In this document: in pieces, positions 38,691-50,519 of the stretch | Numbering within the stretch: position 1 is the stretch's first letter | Layout of the letters: each line of letters starts with the position of its first letter | Origin: Streptomyces sp. Je 1-79 | GTDB taxonomy: Bacteria > Actinomycetota > Actinomycetes > Streptomycetales > Streptomycetaceae | Direction of reading: 5' to 3' | Length of the DNA stretch: 64,000 bases | Assembly (NCBI RefSeq): GCF_025195125.1 | Contig: NZ_JAMGSL010000001.1 | Coordinates: 281,072 to 345,071, forward strand | Translations under genes and position numbers: made by a program | Notes under the pieces: model-generated | Seen by the model: the letters and a program-made list of their open reading frames with translations, nothing else | The model's database searches: none | Told to the model about the DNA's origin: nothing

Positions 38691-41412
38691 TGCGCGGAGG
38701 AAGGGTCAGCGACCTCAGGTTCGCCGCCCTGGCGAGGAAGGTGAGGTCCGCCGCGTCCGTGAGCCGGTGCAGGGCGAGGTCCGTGGCGGGGCTCTCACCG
38801 AGCGCGGAGACATCGGCGATGACGTCGCAGGCCTCGACGGCGAGCGCACGCAGGTCCCGGAGCGGCGTCAGTGGGGGCAGCGTGAGCGGCATCGCGCTGG
38901 AGGGAGTGAGGGAGAGGGAGTGGACCTTCAGCCGGGCGAGGGAGTCGACGAGGTCGGAGGTCAGCAGCTGTCCCCTGAGGGAGACGTGCGGTACGCGGTC
39001 GAAGGCGTCGAGGCAGGCGACCTGCTCGGGCCCGGACAGATGCAGCGCGAGGTCGTCCATCGGCAGCCCCGTCAGCACCTCCTCGGCGAAGGACCGTGCG
39101 TCGAAGTACGGCCAGGACTGGACGATCTCCCGGCGTACGTCGGGATCGGCGACGCGCTGGTACCGGACCAGCTGCTCCAGGGCCGCCTCTCCGCCGATCC
39201 GGGCGATGGTCATCACCGTCGCCCGGGCCTGCTCCGGCGTCAGCTCCTCGGGACCGGGCAGCAGGTCGAGGACGATGGCCCCCGCGGTGGCGAGCTGTTC
39301 CGCGTCGGCCGGGGTGTCTGGGGGGATCAGGGCGGATGCCCGGAGAGTCACCGCGGCCCGGGCGGCCGGGTCGAGGGTCGTGGCATGTTCCAGAGCGGCG
39401 GCGGCGAGCAGATGGTACCGGCGGCGCAGCTGCGGTTCGGCGCTCTGGTCGCCCAACTCGACGAGCTTGCGCAGCAGATAGGCACGTTCCCCGTCCCGGG
39501 CATGGCCGACGGCGAGGCGGATCACGTCCTCCCACTGGTCGTCCCGGCCGGACTCGGCGATCAGGTCGAGGTCCTCGGCCTCGACGGCGGCCTTGGCCCC
39601 GAGGTAGTCCTGGAAGGTGCGGTGGATGAAGTCCACCATGCCGACCGACGGCTCCCGCAGCAGTCCGCTGCGCAGCAGGAGGTACTGGAAGACGTCCTCG
39701 GCCCGGTCGGGCGGGGCCATGTGCGGCATGGCCGGAAGCTTCTCGCGGACGATGCGTACCGCTGTGGTCTGGGCCGCCTCGGACCGCCCGTTGCGGATCA
39801 GCCAGTACGCGATCCGCTGGAGGAGTTGGACCTGCGTCTCCTCCGTAGGGGCCAGCCCTTCCGGCACGGGAATCTCCCGCTCCTTGTCGCGGCGCACGAG
39901 GAGCATGGTCAGCGCGGCGGCGTACAGCTCCATGCGCCGTTCGGGGAGGTGGGTGAGGCGGTCGCGGTGCAGTGCGCAGACGAGCGCGCACATGAGGGGG
40001 ACGGTGGCCAGCCGGTAGAGGTCGTGCTTCTGTCTGAGCGTGGTCCGCAGGGCGTCGCGGCAGCTTTCGACCGCCTGCCGTTCCTCCGGTTCGTCGACCG
40101 TGGTCAGAACGGCGTCGTGCCACCGGTGGACGAAGCGGTCGACGTCGCGGCGGTTCATCGGGAGCAGGTTGAACTCGGCGAAGTCGACCTCCGCGAGCCA
40201 GAGGGCGGCCACGGCGGACGGCCGGGAGGTGACCAGGAAGAAGGTCCTCGGGTAGAGGTCGACGAGGTCCAGCAACCAGCGCCGTACGACGGGACGTTCG
40301 CTCTCCGAGACCTCGTCCACGCCGTCGATCAGCACCATGCCGCGCCCGCTGCTCAGCACCCGGTCGGCCCAGTGCTCGGGCTGGAGGGCGTGCAGGGCGT
40401 TCCCCGTCGCTCCCAGGAACTGCTCGGGGCGCGGCAGCCCCGGGTCCTGGGCGAGCGCGCGCAGCGGGAGGACGAACGGTACGCGGCCGCGCAGGCCTGC
40501 CAGTTCCTCGGGGAAGGAGTTCTGCGCCGCCGAGACGGCCAGCCACTGCATCAGGGTGGTCTTGCCCGAACCCGCGATCCCGCGCAGCATCGCCCGGTTG
40601 CAGTCGGAGAGGGCCTCTTCGACCCGTCGGCGGTTCGCGGACGGCGACCCGCCGTCGCGCTGAGAGGCCAGCTCCAGATTGAGGTACGCGGTGTCCAGCG
40701 GCCAGCGGGACCGGCCCGGATCGCTCAGGTCGAGTCCGAAGATGTTGAGCTTGCCGTACTTGCGCTCGATGTACGCCAGATAGCGGGTCTCGAACTCCTC
40801 GTCCGCACTGCCGGGGCGCGGAAACCGGTCCACGAGGGAGTCCAGGAGGCGCAGCGTCTCGTCGAGCATCCGGGTCTGCGTCACTTGGGCGTTGGCGACG
40901 AAGGTCGAGCGCTGGGTGAAGAAGTGCAGGATGTGCAGACAGCTGAGGTCGAGCAGGCTGTCGTGCAGGAGGGCGGCGTCGGCCGACAGGTCACGGGTGG
41001 CGTTCGGCCGCGCCGCGCTGAGGCTGCGGGCCAGCCCCTCGCGGCCGAGCCGGACCGCCTGGACATCGTCCATGTCCAGCTCGCCGAGCGCGCTGAGCGT
41101 CGCAGCCAGGGCGTCCGCCAGGGCCTCGCGCTCGTCCGACGCGACCGGCGGCTCGTGGGGGTTGGCCTCGACGGCCACCTTCACCAACTCCCGGGCGATC
41201 TTCCACATGTCGAGCCCGTTCAGGGTGCGCTTCTCGCCGCCCCAGCTCACCAGTCGCGAGACCCGCACCGGTTTGTCGACGAGCCCCGCGCCGTGACCCT
41301 CCTTGACGAAGAGCCGCGCGATGATCGGCTGCGCCACCGCCGAGGCGATGCGGGCGGTCGTACCGATACTGGCCGGATCCATGAGGCCCCCGAGGCCGAC
41401 GGCAGGGGACAC
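38626..41412 (-). CDS. NACHT-domain STAND NTPase with LRR-like C terminus
   Basis: A bacterial NLR-like protein of 928 aa as it stands. After an N-terminal ~270-residue helical effector/adaptor region (no nuclease or TIR motif visible) comes a NACHT ATPase: Walker A GIAGSGKTT around residue 280, Walker B LIDGVDEV around 360, and the sensor VTSRPSAV. A helical region with HEAT-like repeats follows (~600-800), then leucine-rich segments (LKVHSLSLTP, LRDLRALAVEACD, LRSLTLPP). Several bacterial NACHT proteins sense phage components and trigger defence; that role is likely here but not shown. The GTG at 41412 has AGGGGGA 6 nt upstream; ATG 41382 is an alternative. The last ~20 residues are out of phase, so the gene appears frameshifted near its end. 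Confidence 0.82.
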   Translation of the reverse strand: MSPAVGLGGLMDPASIGTTARIASAVAQPIIARLFVKEGHGAGLVDKPVRVSRLVSWGGEKRTLNGLDMWKIARELVKVAVEANPHEPPVASDEREALADALAATLSALGELDMDDVQAVRLGREGLARSLSAARPNATRDLSADAALLHDSLLDLSCLHILHFFTQRSTFVANAQVTQTRMLDETLRLLDSLVDRFPRPGSADEEFETRYLAYIERKYGKLNIFGLDLSDPGRSRWPLDTAYLNLELASQRDGGSPSANRRRVEEALSDCNRAMLRGIAGSGKTTLMQWLAVSAAQNSFPEELAGLRGRVPFVLPLRALAQDPGLPRPEQFLGATGNALHALQPEHWADRVLSSGRGMVLIDGVDEVSESERPVVRRWLLDLVDLYPRTFFLVTSRPSAVAALWLAEVDFAEFNLLPMNRRDVDRFVHRWHDAVLTTVDEPEERQAVESCRDALRTTLRQKHDLYRLATVPLMCALVCALHRDRLTHLPERRMELYAAALTMLLVRRDKEREIPVPEGLAPTEETQVQLLQRIAYWLIRNGRSEAAQTTAVRIVREKLPAMPHMAPPDRAEDVFQYLLLRSGLLREPSVGMVDFIHRTFQDYLGAKAAVEAEDLDLIAESGRDDQWEDVIRLAVGHARDGERAYLLRKLVELGDQSAEPQLRRRYHLLAAAALEHATTLDPAARAAVTLRASALIPPDTPADAEQLATAGAIVLDLLPGPEELTPEQARATVMTIARIGGEAALEQLVRYQRVADPDVRREIVQSWPYFDARSFAEEVLTGLPMDDLALHLSGPEQVACLDAFDRVPHVSLRGQLLTSDLVDSLARLKVHSLSLTPSSAMPLTLPPLTPLRDLRALAVEACDVIADVSALGESPATDLALHRLTDAADLTFLARAANLRSLTLPPRRVSLSPRSPCPRSRRSTSTAS

Positions 41413-41548
41413 GTCACGTCCCCCTACGTAAAGCTTCCTAGAGCATAGGGAGTTGACGCCGTCGCGAGCAGGTGAACGGCGTGACGGCTCCGTGAGGGGA
41501 GCAGCCCCTCACGGGATCGGGTGACGAGCGTCCTCGGTAGCGGGTCCG

Positions 41549-42772
41549 TCAGAGACGGACGATGACGAGGGCCGTGTCGTCGGTGGGGCCCACGGCCGGG
41601 AGCAGGTCGAAGAGGAGCGCCTCGGCGAGCGGCTCGGGCTCGGCTCCGCGGTGGTGGGTCAGGGAGTCGGCGAGGCGGGCGAGGCCGATGTCGATGTCCT
41701 CGCGGCGGCGTTCGATGAGACCGTCGGTGTAGAGCACGAGGGTGTCACCCTCGGCGAAGGCGCTGGTGGCCTGGGGGCGGGGGACGTGGTCGGGGCGGGC
41801 GCCTAGCGGCGGGTCGGTGGCCTGGTCGAGGAATTCGACGGTGCCGTCGGTACGGAGCAGGACGGGCGGGGGGTGGCCGGCGCTGCTGTAGGTGATGGTG
41901 TGGGTGTCCCAGTCGATGTAGGTCTCGACGGCGGTGGTGTTCTCGGCGCCTTCGACGGAGCGCGCGTACAGGCCGAGGACCTCCAGGGCCTGGGCGGGGC
42001 CTTCGGCGACGAGGGAGGAGGCGCTGAGGGCGCTGCGGAGCAGGCCCATGACGCAGGCGGCGCGCAGGCCGTGCCCGACGACGTCGCCGACGGCGACGGC
42101 GATGCGGTCGCCCGGCAGATCGACCAGGTCGTACCAGTCCCCGCAGACGTTGAGCGTCCCGATGGCGGGCCGGTAGCGCACGGCGGCGCGGTGGTGGCCG
42201 AAGGGCCCGGGGGCGGGCAGCATCGCGTCCTGCAGGGCGAGGGCGATCTCGCGCTCGCGGGCGTGCGCCTCGCGGAGGCGCTCGTTGAGCTGCTGCAGCT
42301 CCCTGGCCCGGGTGTACAGCTCGGCCTCCAGCACCCGGGTGCGGCTGCCCCGCGCCCCGCGCGCCTTGATGAGCTCGGTGACCTCCTCGACGCGGTGCAG
42401 CAGCAGCACGACCCGGCCGTCCGGTCCGAGCACCGGTGCGTTGACCGGGCTCCAGTACCGCTCCTCCCACTCGCCCGGCCGTTCCAGGGACTCCACGTCA
42501 TAGCGCTGCAGCGCCATCGCGTCCCGTTCGCCGGTCGCGAGCACCCGTTGGAGTGACGCGTACAGGTTCCGCGCGCCGCTGGCGGCGGGGTCACCGGGGT
42601 TGTCGGGGAAGACGTCGAACAGGTACCGGCCCACCAACTGCTCGCGGCTCCGGCCCGACATCCGGACGAACTCCTCGTTCACGTCCGCGTAGACCAGCTC
42701 GGGTGTCAGCAGCGCGACCATGGCGGGCAGTGCCTGGAACACCGCCGCGTGGTCGATTCCCGTCTCCGCCAT
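41549..42772 (-). CDS. PAS-SpoIIE protein phosphatase
   Basis: A 407-aa PP2C-type phosphatase. Residues ~10-130 are a PAS domain (AVFQALPAMVALLTPELVYADVNEEFVRMSGRSREQLVGRYLFDVFPDNP). A helical linker (~135-175, ELYTRARELQQLNERLREAHAREREIALALQDAMLP) leads to the SpoIIE domain with CGDWYDLV, GDVVGHGL, YTDGLIERR and TDDTALV. All metal ligands are present. It is about 165 residues shorter than the paralogue encoded at 201-1919, having one PAS domain instead of two. A partner anti-sigma factor is not encoded nearby. Confidence 0.92.
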   Translation of the reverse strand: MAETGIDHAAVFQALPAMVALLTPELVYADVNEEFVRMSGRSREQLVGRYLFDVFPDNPGDPAASGARNLYASLQRVLATGERDAMALQRYDVESLERPGEWEERYWSPVNAPVLGPDGRVVLLLHRVEEVTELIKARGARGSRTRVLEAELYTRARELQQLNERLREAHAREREIALALQDAMLPAPGPFGHHRAAVRYRPAIGTLNVCGDWYDLVDLPGDRIAVAVGDVVGHGLRAACVMGLLRSALSASSLVAEGPAQALEVLGLYARSVEGAENTTAVETYIDWDTHTITYSSAGHPPPVLLRTDGTVEFLDQATDPPLGARPDHVPRPQATSAFAEGDTLVLYTDGLIERRREDIDIGLARLADSLTHHRGAEPEPLAEALLFDLLPAVGPTDDTALVIVRL

Positions 42773-43123
42773 GATCGGCCTGCCTCAGAGCTCGCTGCTG
42801 TCCGGTGATCCCCACGATAGAAGCCAGGTGGGAGGAGCGCCGGAAGCCGATCGGCGGGACGTGGGGCCCGCTCGTCGTGTGGTACGTCGACGGTCGCCGG
42901 CACCTCCCGCGCGGCGGCTCGCAGCTCGCACCCGCGCCGCGCGGGGAGCGCCGCTCGCCCCCGGCGGCCTGCGGCGTCCCCCCGCGGCCTGCGGCGTCCC
43001 CCGCGGCCTGCGTCATTGGGCGTCGACGACGGCGACCGGCCCGCCGGAAGCGGCATCCGCCCCCGGGCGGTCGTCCCGGGAGGCCGCCCCGGGGGCCGGT
43101 TGTCGTCGGCCCGTGCCTGCCTG
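42773..43123. other. Intergenic region with ~20-bp tandem repeat
   Basis: About 350 bp between two minus-strand genes. The section 42964-43014 carries three copies of GCGGCCTGCGGCGTCCCC-like sequence at 19-20 bp spacing (the last truncated). No gene or terminator with a T tract is visible. Confidence 0.5.
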
Positions 43124-44266
43124 TCAGGCGGTGTGCAGCGTCAGGCCGTACCGGCCGAGGATCTCGTTGACCGGCTGGAACCACGTCTCGCCGCCGGACG
43201 AGCAGTTGCCCCATCCGCCGGAGGTGACGCCCTGGGCCTGGTCCCCGCTGATGAAGGCGCCGCCGGAGTCCCCGCCCTCCGCGCAGACGCTGGTCTTGGT
43301 CATCTGGTGGACGGCGCCCTGGCTGTAGTTGACGGTCTCGTTCTTCGCCAGGACCGTGCCGCAGTGCCACCGCGTCGTGGAGCCCGAGCGGCATATCGAC
43401 GCGCCCACCGGCGCCTCCGCGGAGCCTCGGACGAGCCGGTCCGGGACGGTGCCCCAGCCGAGCACGACGGGCACGGTCCACCAGCCGCTGTGGATGCTCA
43501 CGTAGGCGTAGTCGTCACCGGGGAACGACGAGCCCTGGAAGGTGCCCATCGCGGAGCCGTCCCAGCCGCGCACCGCCGCGCCGGCCCGGCCGCAGTGGCC
43601 TGCCGTCACGAATCCGCCGTGCACGGAGAAGCCGATGGAGCAGCGGACGTTGCCGGTGTAGTACGGGTCGCCGCCGACGGTGCCGGCGGCGTACGTGCGC
43701 GGTGCCTGGGCGGTCTCGGAGACGGTGACGGGGCCGGTCGCGCGCGCCCGCTCGACGAAGGCGCGTACGGCGGGGGCGGAACGCTCGGACCGTACGACCG
43801 TGACGACCACGCTGTTGGCCCGGGGGTCGACGTGCCAGCCGGCGACGCCCGCGGGTGCGGTGAGCGCGTCCAGCCGGGACTTGGCCCGGTCCAGCGTGGC
43901 GGCACTGTGCCGGACCAGCCGGGTCTCGGCGCCCAGCGCGCGGACCTCGGCCTCCTCGGACCGGTCGGTCAGGGCGACGACGAGGCGGCCGGCCGTGGGG
44001 TCGAACCACGATCCGCCGTAGTCGGGGCCGGCGGACCGGAGGGCGGCCCGCTCGACGCCCTCCGCGGCCTTCTCGGCCCGCAGCCGTTCCTCGGCCTGCG
44101 TCGCCGTCAGGCCGAGGTCCTGCCGCATGGCCTCCAGGAGCCCGGCCGAGGCGGAGGGCGGTGCGGACGGGGGAGCGGCCTGAGCCGGCACGGCGTGGGC
44201 GGCGCCGAGACCGACCGTGATCAGTAGGGCAGCGATGGCTGCGCGCAGGGGGGTGGTGCGTTTCAC
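43124..44266 (-). CDS. Secreted S1 serine protease (streptogrisin/alpha-lytic type)
   Basis: A 380-aa preproprotease. Residues 1-30 are a signal peptide (MKRTTPLRAAIAALLITVGLGAAHAVPAQA). Residues ~40-185 are the pro-region of the alpha-lytic protease type (LLEAMRQDLGLTATQAEERL; VVTVVRSERSAPAVRAFVERA), which acts as an internal folding chaperone. The mature chymotrypsin-like domain starts near residue 195, with catalytic His in TAGHCG, Asp in GDDYAYVS and Ser in GGDSGGAF. Paired cysteines flank the His and Ser. It lacks the C-terminal chitin-binding domain of streptogrisin C. It likely digests extracellular protein. A palindromic operator-like site lies 32-45 nt upstream of the start. Confidence 0.92.
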   Translation of the reverse strand: MKRTTPLRAAIAALLITVGLGAAHAVPAQAAPPSAPPSASAGLLEAMRQDLGLTATQAEERLRAEKAAEGVERAALRSAGPDYGGSWFDPTAGRLVVALTDRSEEAEVRALGAETRLVRHSAATLDRAKSRLDALTAPAGVAGWHVDPRANSVVVTVVRSERSAPAVRAFVERARATGPVTVSETAQAPRTYAAGTVGGDPYYTGNVRCSIGFSVHGGFVTAGHCGRAGAAVRGWDGSAMGTFQGSSFPGDDYAYVSIHSGWWTVPVVLGWGTVPDRLVRGSAEAPVGASICRSGSTTRWHCGTVLAKNETVNYSQGAVHQMTKTSVCAEGGDSGGAFISGDQAQGVTSGGWGNCSSGGETWFQPVNEILGRYGLTLHTA

Positions 44267-44297
44267 GAGGCCTCCAGATGTGGGGGAGTCGAACGCA

Positions 44298-44311
44298 TGA
44301 GAGCGCTCTCA
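44298..44311. promoter_or_regulatory. 14-bp perfect palindrome, LacI-type operator candidate
   Basis: TGAGAGCGCTCTCA is perfectly self-complementary, with the central CG typical of LacI-family sites; the CebR operator in Streptomyces is TGGGAGCGCTCCCA. It lies just upstream of the protease start on the other strand, so it may control that gene. No LacI regulator gene is in the window. Confidence 0.55.
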
Positions 44312-44442
44312 GAGCGCGTCGGGCGTCACGCTAGCGGCAGATCGGTTGTCAGGTCCAGACCAAGAACCGGCCGTCGGGCGCCCGCCCGGGATTCCCCCGC
44401 CATGACGCCCCGGTCTCCCGCCGCCGTGCGCGGGTCGGCCTC

Positions 44443-44471
44443 TTGACCTCGATGGCCCCGGCCGCTACTTT
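44443..44471 (+). promoter_or_regulatory. Sigma-70-type promoter of the xdh operon
   Basis: TTGACC (44443-44448) and TACTTT (44466-44471) are separated by 17 nt, a good match to vegetative promoters. Transcription should start near 44478, before the leader ORF at 44517. Confidence 0.65.
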
Positions 44472-44516
44472 GCGTGAGAAGCCGACCCACGACCGCCGAA
44501 AGGAGGCGACCAGCAG

Positions 44517-44594
44517 ATGTACACCAGCTCTGATCTCGGTCGCCTCGCCCGCCGTACGGCCTGGGTTCCGGGTCGGCTCGCTCACGGCTGCTGA
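44517..44594 (+). CDS. 25-aa leader peptide of the xdh operon
   Basis: A short ORF with a near-perfect ribosome site, AAAGGAGG 8 nt before its ATG. It encodes a basic 25-residue peptide that begins MYTSSDLGRLARR and ends RLAHGC. It lies between the promoter and an intrinsic terminator whose stem begins 15 nt after its stop codon, upstream of the xanthine dehydrogenase genes. The strong ribosome site and placement suggest its translation controls read-through. The peptide itself may have no function. Confidence 0.6.
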   Translation: MYTSSDLGRLARRTAWVPGRLAHGC

Positions 44595-44608
44595 CACGCC
44601 GTTCTGAT

Positions 44609-44630
44609 GTGCCCTCGTGTGGGCACTTTT
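44609..44630 (+). terminator. Intrinsic terminator / attenuator upstream of xdhA
   Basis: GTGCCC (44609-44614), loop TCGTGT, GGGCAC (44621-44626), then TTTT. A second GTGCCC at 44669-44674 can pair with the same GGGCAC instead. That second strand also overlaps a hairpin GGCACGC/GCGTGCC (44653-44673). These pairings exclude each other, as in an attenuator. Confidence 0.6.
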
Positions 44631-44778
44631 CGGGTTTCCCTCACCACTTCCTGGCACGCCGCCGTTGCGTGCCCTCTTGCGCCCGCTCTCTCCTGTGGCG
44701 CGTCTGAACACAGAAAGCTGCCTGAAATTGGCGAACATCGAAGCGACCGATCGCGCATCGGAACGAAGGCCCGACACG

Positions 44779-46235
44779 GTGGCCGCGCGGATCACGGTCA
44801 ACGGGAAAGAAGCACCGATTTCACCGGCCGCGCCCCACACCACGGCGCTGGATCTTCTGCGCGAGCGTGGTCTCACCGGCACCAAGGAGGGCTGCGCCGA
44901 GGGTGAATGCGGCGCCTGCTCGGTCCTGGTGGCCCGTCCCGGTGTGGACAAGCCCACCGACTGGGTGGCGGTCAACGCCTGTCTGGTCCCGGCCGCGGCA
45001 CTCGACGGTCAGGAGATCATCACCTCCGAAGGGCTCGCCACCGCCGGCGCACCCGGCACGCCGCCCACCCTGCACCCGGTGCAGGAGGAGATGGCGGTCC
45101 GTGGCGGATCCCAATGCGGTTACTGCACACCGGGATTCGTCTGCAGCATGGCCGCCGAGTACTACCGGTCCGACCGCTGCGCGCACGCGGACCCGGCCGA
45201 CGGCGCCGACCGCGAACACGGGCCGAACGGCTTCGATCTGCACGCGCTGAGCGGGAACCTCTGCCGCTGCACCGGCTACCGCCCGATCCGCGACGCCGCT
45301 TTCGCCGTCGGTACGCCCACCGACGAGGACCCGCTGGCGCGGCGTCGCGAGCAGTCCCCGCCCGCACCGGTCGCCACCGAATACACCCAGGGCGACAGCA
45401 CGTTCCTGCGGAAGGGCACCCTCGCCGAGACGCTGCGGCTGCTGCGCGAGCGGCCCGACGCGGTGGTGGTCGCCGGCTCCACCGACTGGGGTGTGGAGGT
45501 GAACATCCGCTCCCGCCGGGCCAATTGTGTGGTCGCCGTCGACCGGCTGCCCGAACTGCGGGAGCTGCGCGTCGGATCCGACCACGTCGAGATCGGTGCG
45601 GCGCTCACGCTCACCGAGATCGAACGCCGGCTCGACGGCGCCATCCCGCTCCTCGCGGAGCTGTTCCCGCAGTTCGCGTCCCGTCTCATCCGCAACGGCG
45701 CGACCCTCGGGGGCAACCTGGGCACCGGCTCGCCCATCGGTGACAGCCCGCCCGTGCTGCTCGCCCTTGAGGCGTCCGTCGTGCTCGCCGACGCCGACGG
45801 CGAGCGCGAACTCCCGCTGGCGGAGTACTTCACCGGGTACCGCGAGAGCGTGCGCCGTCCCGGCGAACTGATCCGCTCGGTACGCATCCCGCTGCCGCTG
45901 TCGCCGGTCACGGCCTTCCACAAGATCGCCAAGCGTCGCTTCGACGACATCTCCAGCGTGGCGGTCGCCTTCGCGCTCGACATCGAGGACGGGATAGTCC
46001 GCAAGGCACGCATCGGCCTGGGCGGCGTGGCCGCCACCCCGGTCCGCGCGCTCGCCACCGAGGCCGCCCTGGAGGGCAGGCCGTGGGAGGCGGAGACCGT
46101 CGACGACGCGGCACGGGTGCTGCGGAGCGAAGGCACACCGATGGACGATCACCGGGCCAGCTCCCTCTACCGTTCCGCGATGCTGGGCCAGAGCCTTCTG
46201 AAGCTGCACGCACAGACCACCGAGGCGGTGTCGTC

Positions 46236-46239
<4 letters not shown>
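44779..46239 (+). CDS. xdhA: Xanthine dehydrogenase small subunit (2Fe-2S and FAD)
   Basis: A 486-aa electron-transfer subunit. The N-terminal ferredoxin-like part has the first iron-sulfur cluster ligands (CAEGECGACSVL plus a later Cys). The second cluster follows (QCGYCTPGF and NLCRCTGYRPI). From residue ~195 comes the FAD-binding domain (VVVAGSTDWGVEVN, RNGATLGGNLGTGSPIGDSPP, RFDDISSVAVAF). It passes electrons from the molybdenum subunit to NAD+ in hypoxanthine/xanthine oxidation to urate. The GTG at 44779 is the best start (GAAGG ~9 nt upstream); the frame is open to 44617, over the attenuator, without a plausible start. Its stop overlaps the xdhB start as ATGA. Confidence 0.9.
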
Positions 46240-48666
<2,427 letters not shown>

Positions 48667-48674
<8 letters not shown>

Positions 48675-49485
48675 CATGACGTGGGTCACCGCGGTCGCGC
48701 GGTTGCGGGCGCGCCGGGAGGCCGGCGTGCTGGTGACCGTCGCGACCGTGCGGGGCCACGCCCCGCGTGACGCCGGTGCGAAACTCGTCGTGGGCCAGAC
48801 CGAGGCGTGGGGGTCGATCGGCGGTGGCAACGTGGAGGCCGTGGCGATCGACCGGGCCCGGGAGATGATCGTCGCCGGCAAGCCGGAGCCGGAGCTGATC
48901 GATTTCGCACTGAACGACAAGGTGACCAACCGGCATGGTGTGCAGTGCTGCGGGGGCACGGTCTCGGTGCTGCTCGAACCGCTGCCGGTCGTACGGGCGG
49001 TGGCGATCTTCGGCGTCGGACACGTCGGGATGGAACTGGCGCGCATCCTGGCACGTCAGGACCTCGACCTCCATCTGATCGACACCCGTTCCGACCTCCT
49101 CACCAAGGAGCGGCTCGACGTGCTGGCGGACGCGATGGCGCAGGTCCACGTCCACCACACACCGCTGCTGCCCGAGGAGGTACTGGAGGAGTTGCCGCCC
49201 GGCACCCACATCCTGGTCATGACCCACGACCACGCCGAGGACGCCGCGCTGTGCGACGCCGCCCTGCGCACACCCCATCTCGGATCCATCGGCCTGATCG
49301 GGTCGGCGGCCAAATGGGCGCGGTTCCGTCAACGCCTCGCCACCGAGGGCGGTCATCCCGAGGCCACGATCGACCGGATCAAGACCCCGATCGGGCTGGC
49401 CGACATCACCGGCAAGGAACCGGCGACCATCGCCGTGAGCGTCGCCGCCGATCTGCTGCGCATGTTCGAAACCGAGGGGTACTGA
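48667..49485 (+). CDS. xdhC: XdhC, molybdenum cofactor insertion/sulfuration chaperone
   Basis: A 272-aa XdhC/CoxI protein. The N-terminal XdhC_CoxI domain (MTWVTAVARLRARREAGVLVTVATVRGHAPRDAGAKLVV; HGVQCCGG) binds molybdenum cofactor. The C-terminal Rossmann part starts AVAIFGVGHVGMELARIL and includes LIGSAAKWARF. It protects and delivers sulfurated cofactor to XdhB. The GTG at 48667, with GGAAG 9 nt upstream, overlaps the xdhB stop; ATG 48676 (MTWVTAV) is a good alternative start. Confidence 0.92.
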
Positions 49486-49505
49486 CACACCCGTCGCTCC
49501 GGACC

Positions 49506-49550
49506 GGGCGCCCCGCCCTCGTGTGAACGCACGCACGCGGGGCGCCCTTT
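49506..49550 (+). terminator. Intrinsic terminator after xdhC
   Basis: GGGCGCCCCGC (49506-49516) and GCGGGGCGCCC (49537-49547) form a perfect 11-bp stem with a 20-nt loop, followed by TTT. It lies 20 nt after the xdhC stop and ends the operon. Confidence 0.85.
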
Positions 49551-49689
49551 CCCGCCGGCATCCGCGCCCGAAGCGGCTGACACGAACCAGCACCACCACG
49601 CCCGTTCCCAGTGCCGCCGGCGCCGGTACGACTCCCCGTCTCGGCGTGCTCGTCCCGGCGGAACGGGGGAGCGGTGGGAGACTGGGGGC

Positions 49690-50421
49690 ATGTGCGGCCG
49701 GTACGCCTCCTCCCGAGCGCCCGAGGACCTCGCGGGTCTCTTCGGCGCCCACCTCAACCCCGACCATGTACTGGAACCCTCCTGGAACGTGGCACCCACC
49801 GACGAGGTGTGGGCGGTCCTGGAGCGCGCGGCCCGGGACACCGGCGCCGTGGAGCGGCAGCTGCGCCCGGTGCGCTGGGGCCTTGTGCCGTCCTGGGCGA
49901 AGGACCCGGCGGTGGGATCGCGGATGATCAACGCGAGGGTGGAGACGGTCCACGAGAAGCCCGCCTACCGGCGAGCCCTCGCCAGACGCCGGTGCCTGCT
50001 GCCCGCGGACGGCTTCTACGAGTGGGTCGCCGTACCCGCCACGGGATCGGCCAAGGCCTACAAGCAGCCGTACTTCATCCGGCCCGAGACCGGGTCCGTG
50101 ATGGCGATGGCGGGGCTGTACGAGTTCTGGCGCGACCCCGCTGTCACCGACGAGAGCGACCCGGCGGGCTGGCTCACCACAGCCACCGTCATCACGACCG
50201 AAGCCACCGACGCGGCGGGGCGGGTCCACCCCCGGATGCCCCTCGCGCTCGACCCGGACGACTACGAGGCGTGGCTCGACCCCGCCCACCAGGACACCGC
50301 GGACCTCCGCGCCCTCCTCCACACCCCCGCGGACGGCCGCCTCACCGTGACGGCCGTGTCCACCGCGGTCAACAGCGTCCGCAACGACGACCCCCACCTC
50401 GTCGACCCCATCACCCCGTAG
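49690..50421 (+). CDS. SOS-response-associated protein (YedK/HMCES, SRAP domain)
   Basis: A 243-aa SRAP-domain protein that forms a thiazolidine cross-link with abasic sites in single-stranded DNA, shielding them at replication forks. The catalytic Cys is residue 2 (MCGRYASS) and requires removal of Met1. Other key residues are visible: Asn and Arg in INARVET, Glu in GFYEW, and His in VHPRMP. The length is normal for the family. It has its own transcription unit after the xdh terminator. Confidence 0.93.
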   Translation: MCGRYASSRAPEDLAGLFGAHLNPDHVLEPSWNVAPTDEVWAVLERAARDTGAVERQLRPVRWGLVPSWAKDPAVGSRMINARVETVHEKPAYRRALARRRCLLPADGFYEWVAVPATGSAKAYKQPYFIRPETGSVMAMAGLYEFWRDPAVTDESDPAGWLTTATVITTEATDAAGRVHPRMPLALDPDDYEAWLDPAHQDTADLRALLHTPADGRLTVTAVSTAVNSVRNDDPHLVDPITP

Positions 50422-50519
50422 CGCCGAAGGCGGGGCGGGGCCGCCGGCCCGCACGGGGCCGCTCGTGGACGGACGATGTCGTGGCCGTCCCCTCCCCTCC
50501 CGTCCCGTACGCGCACGGC

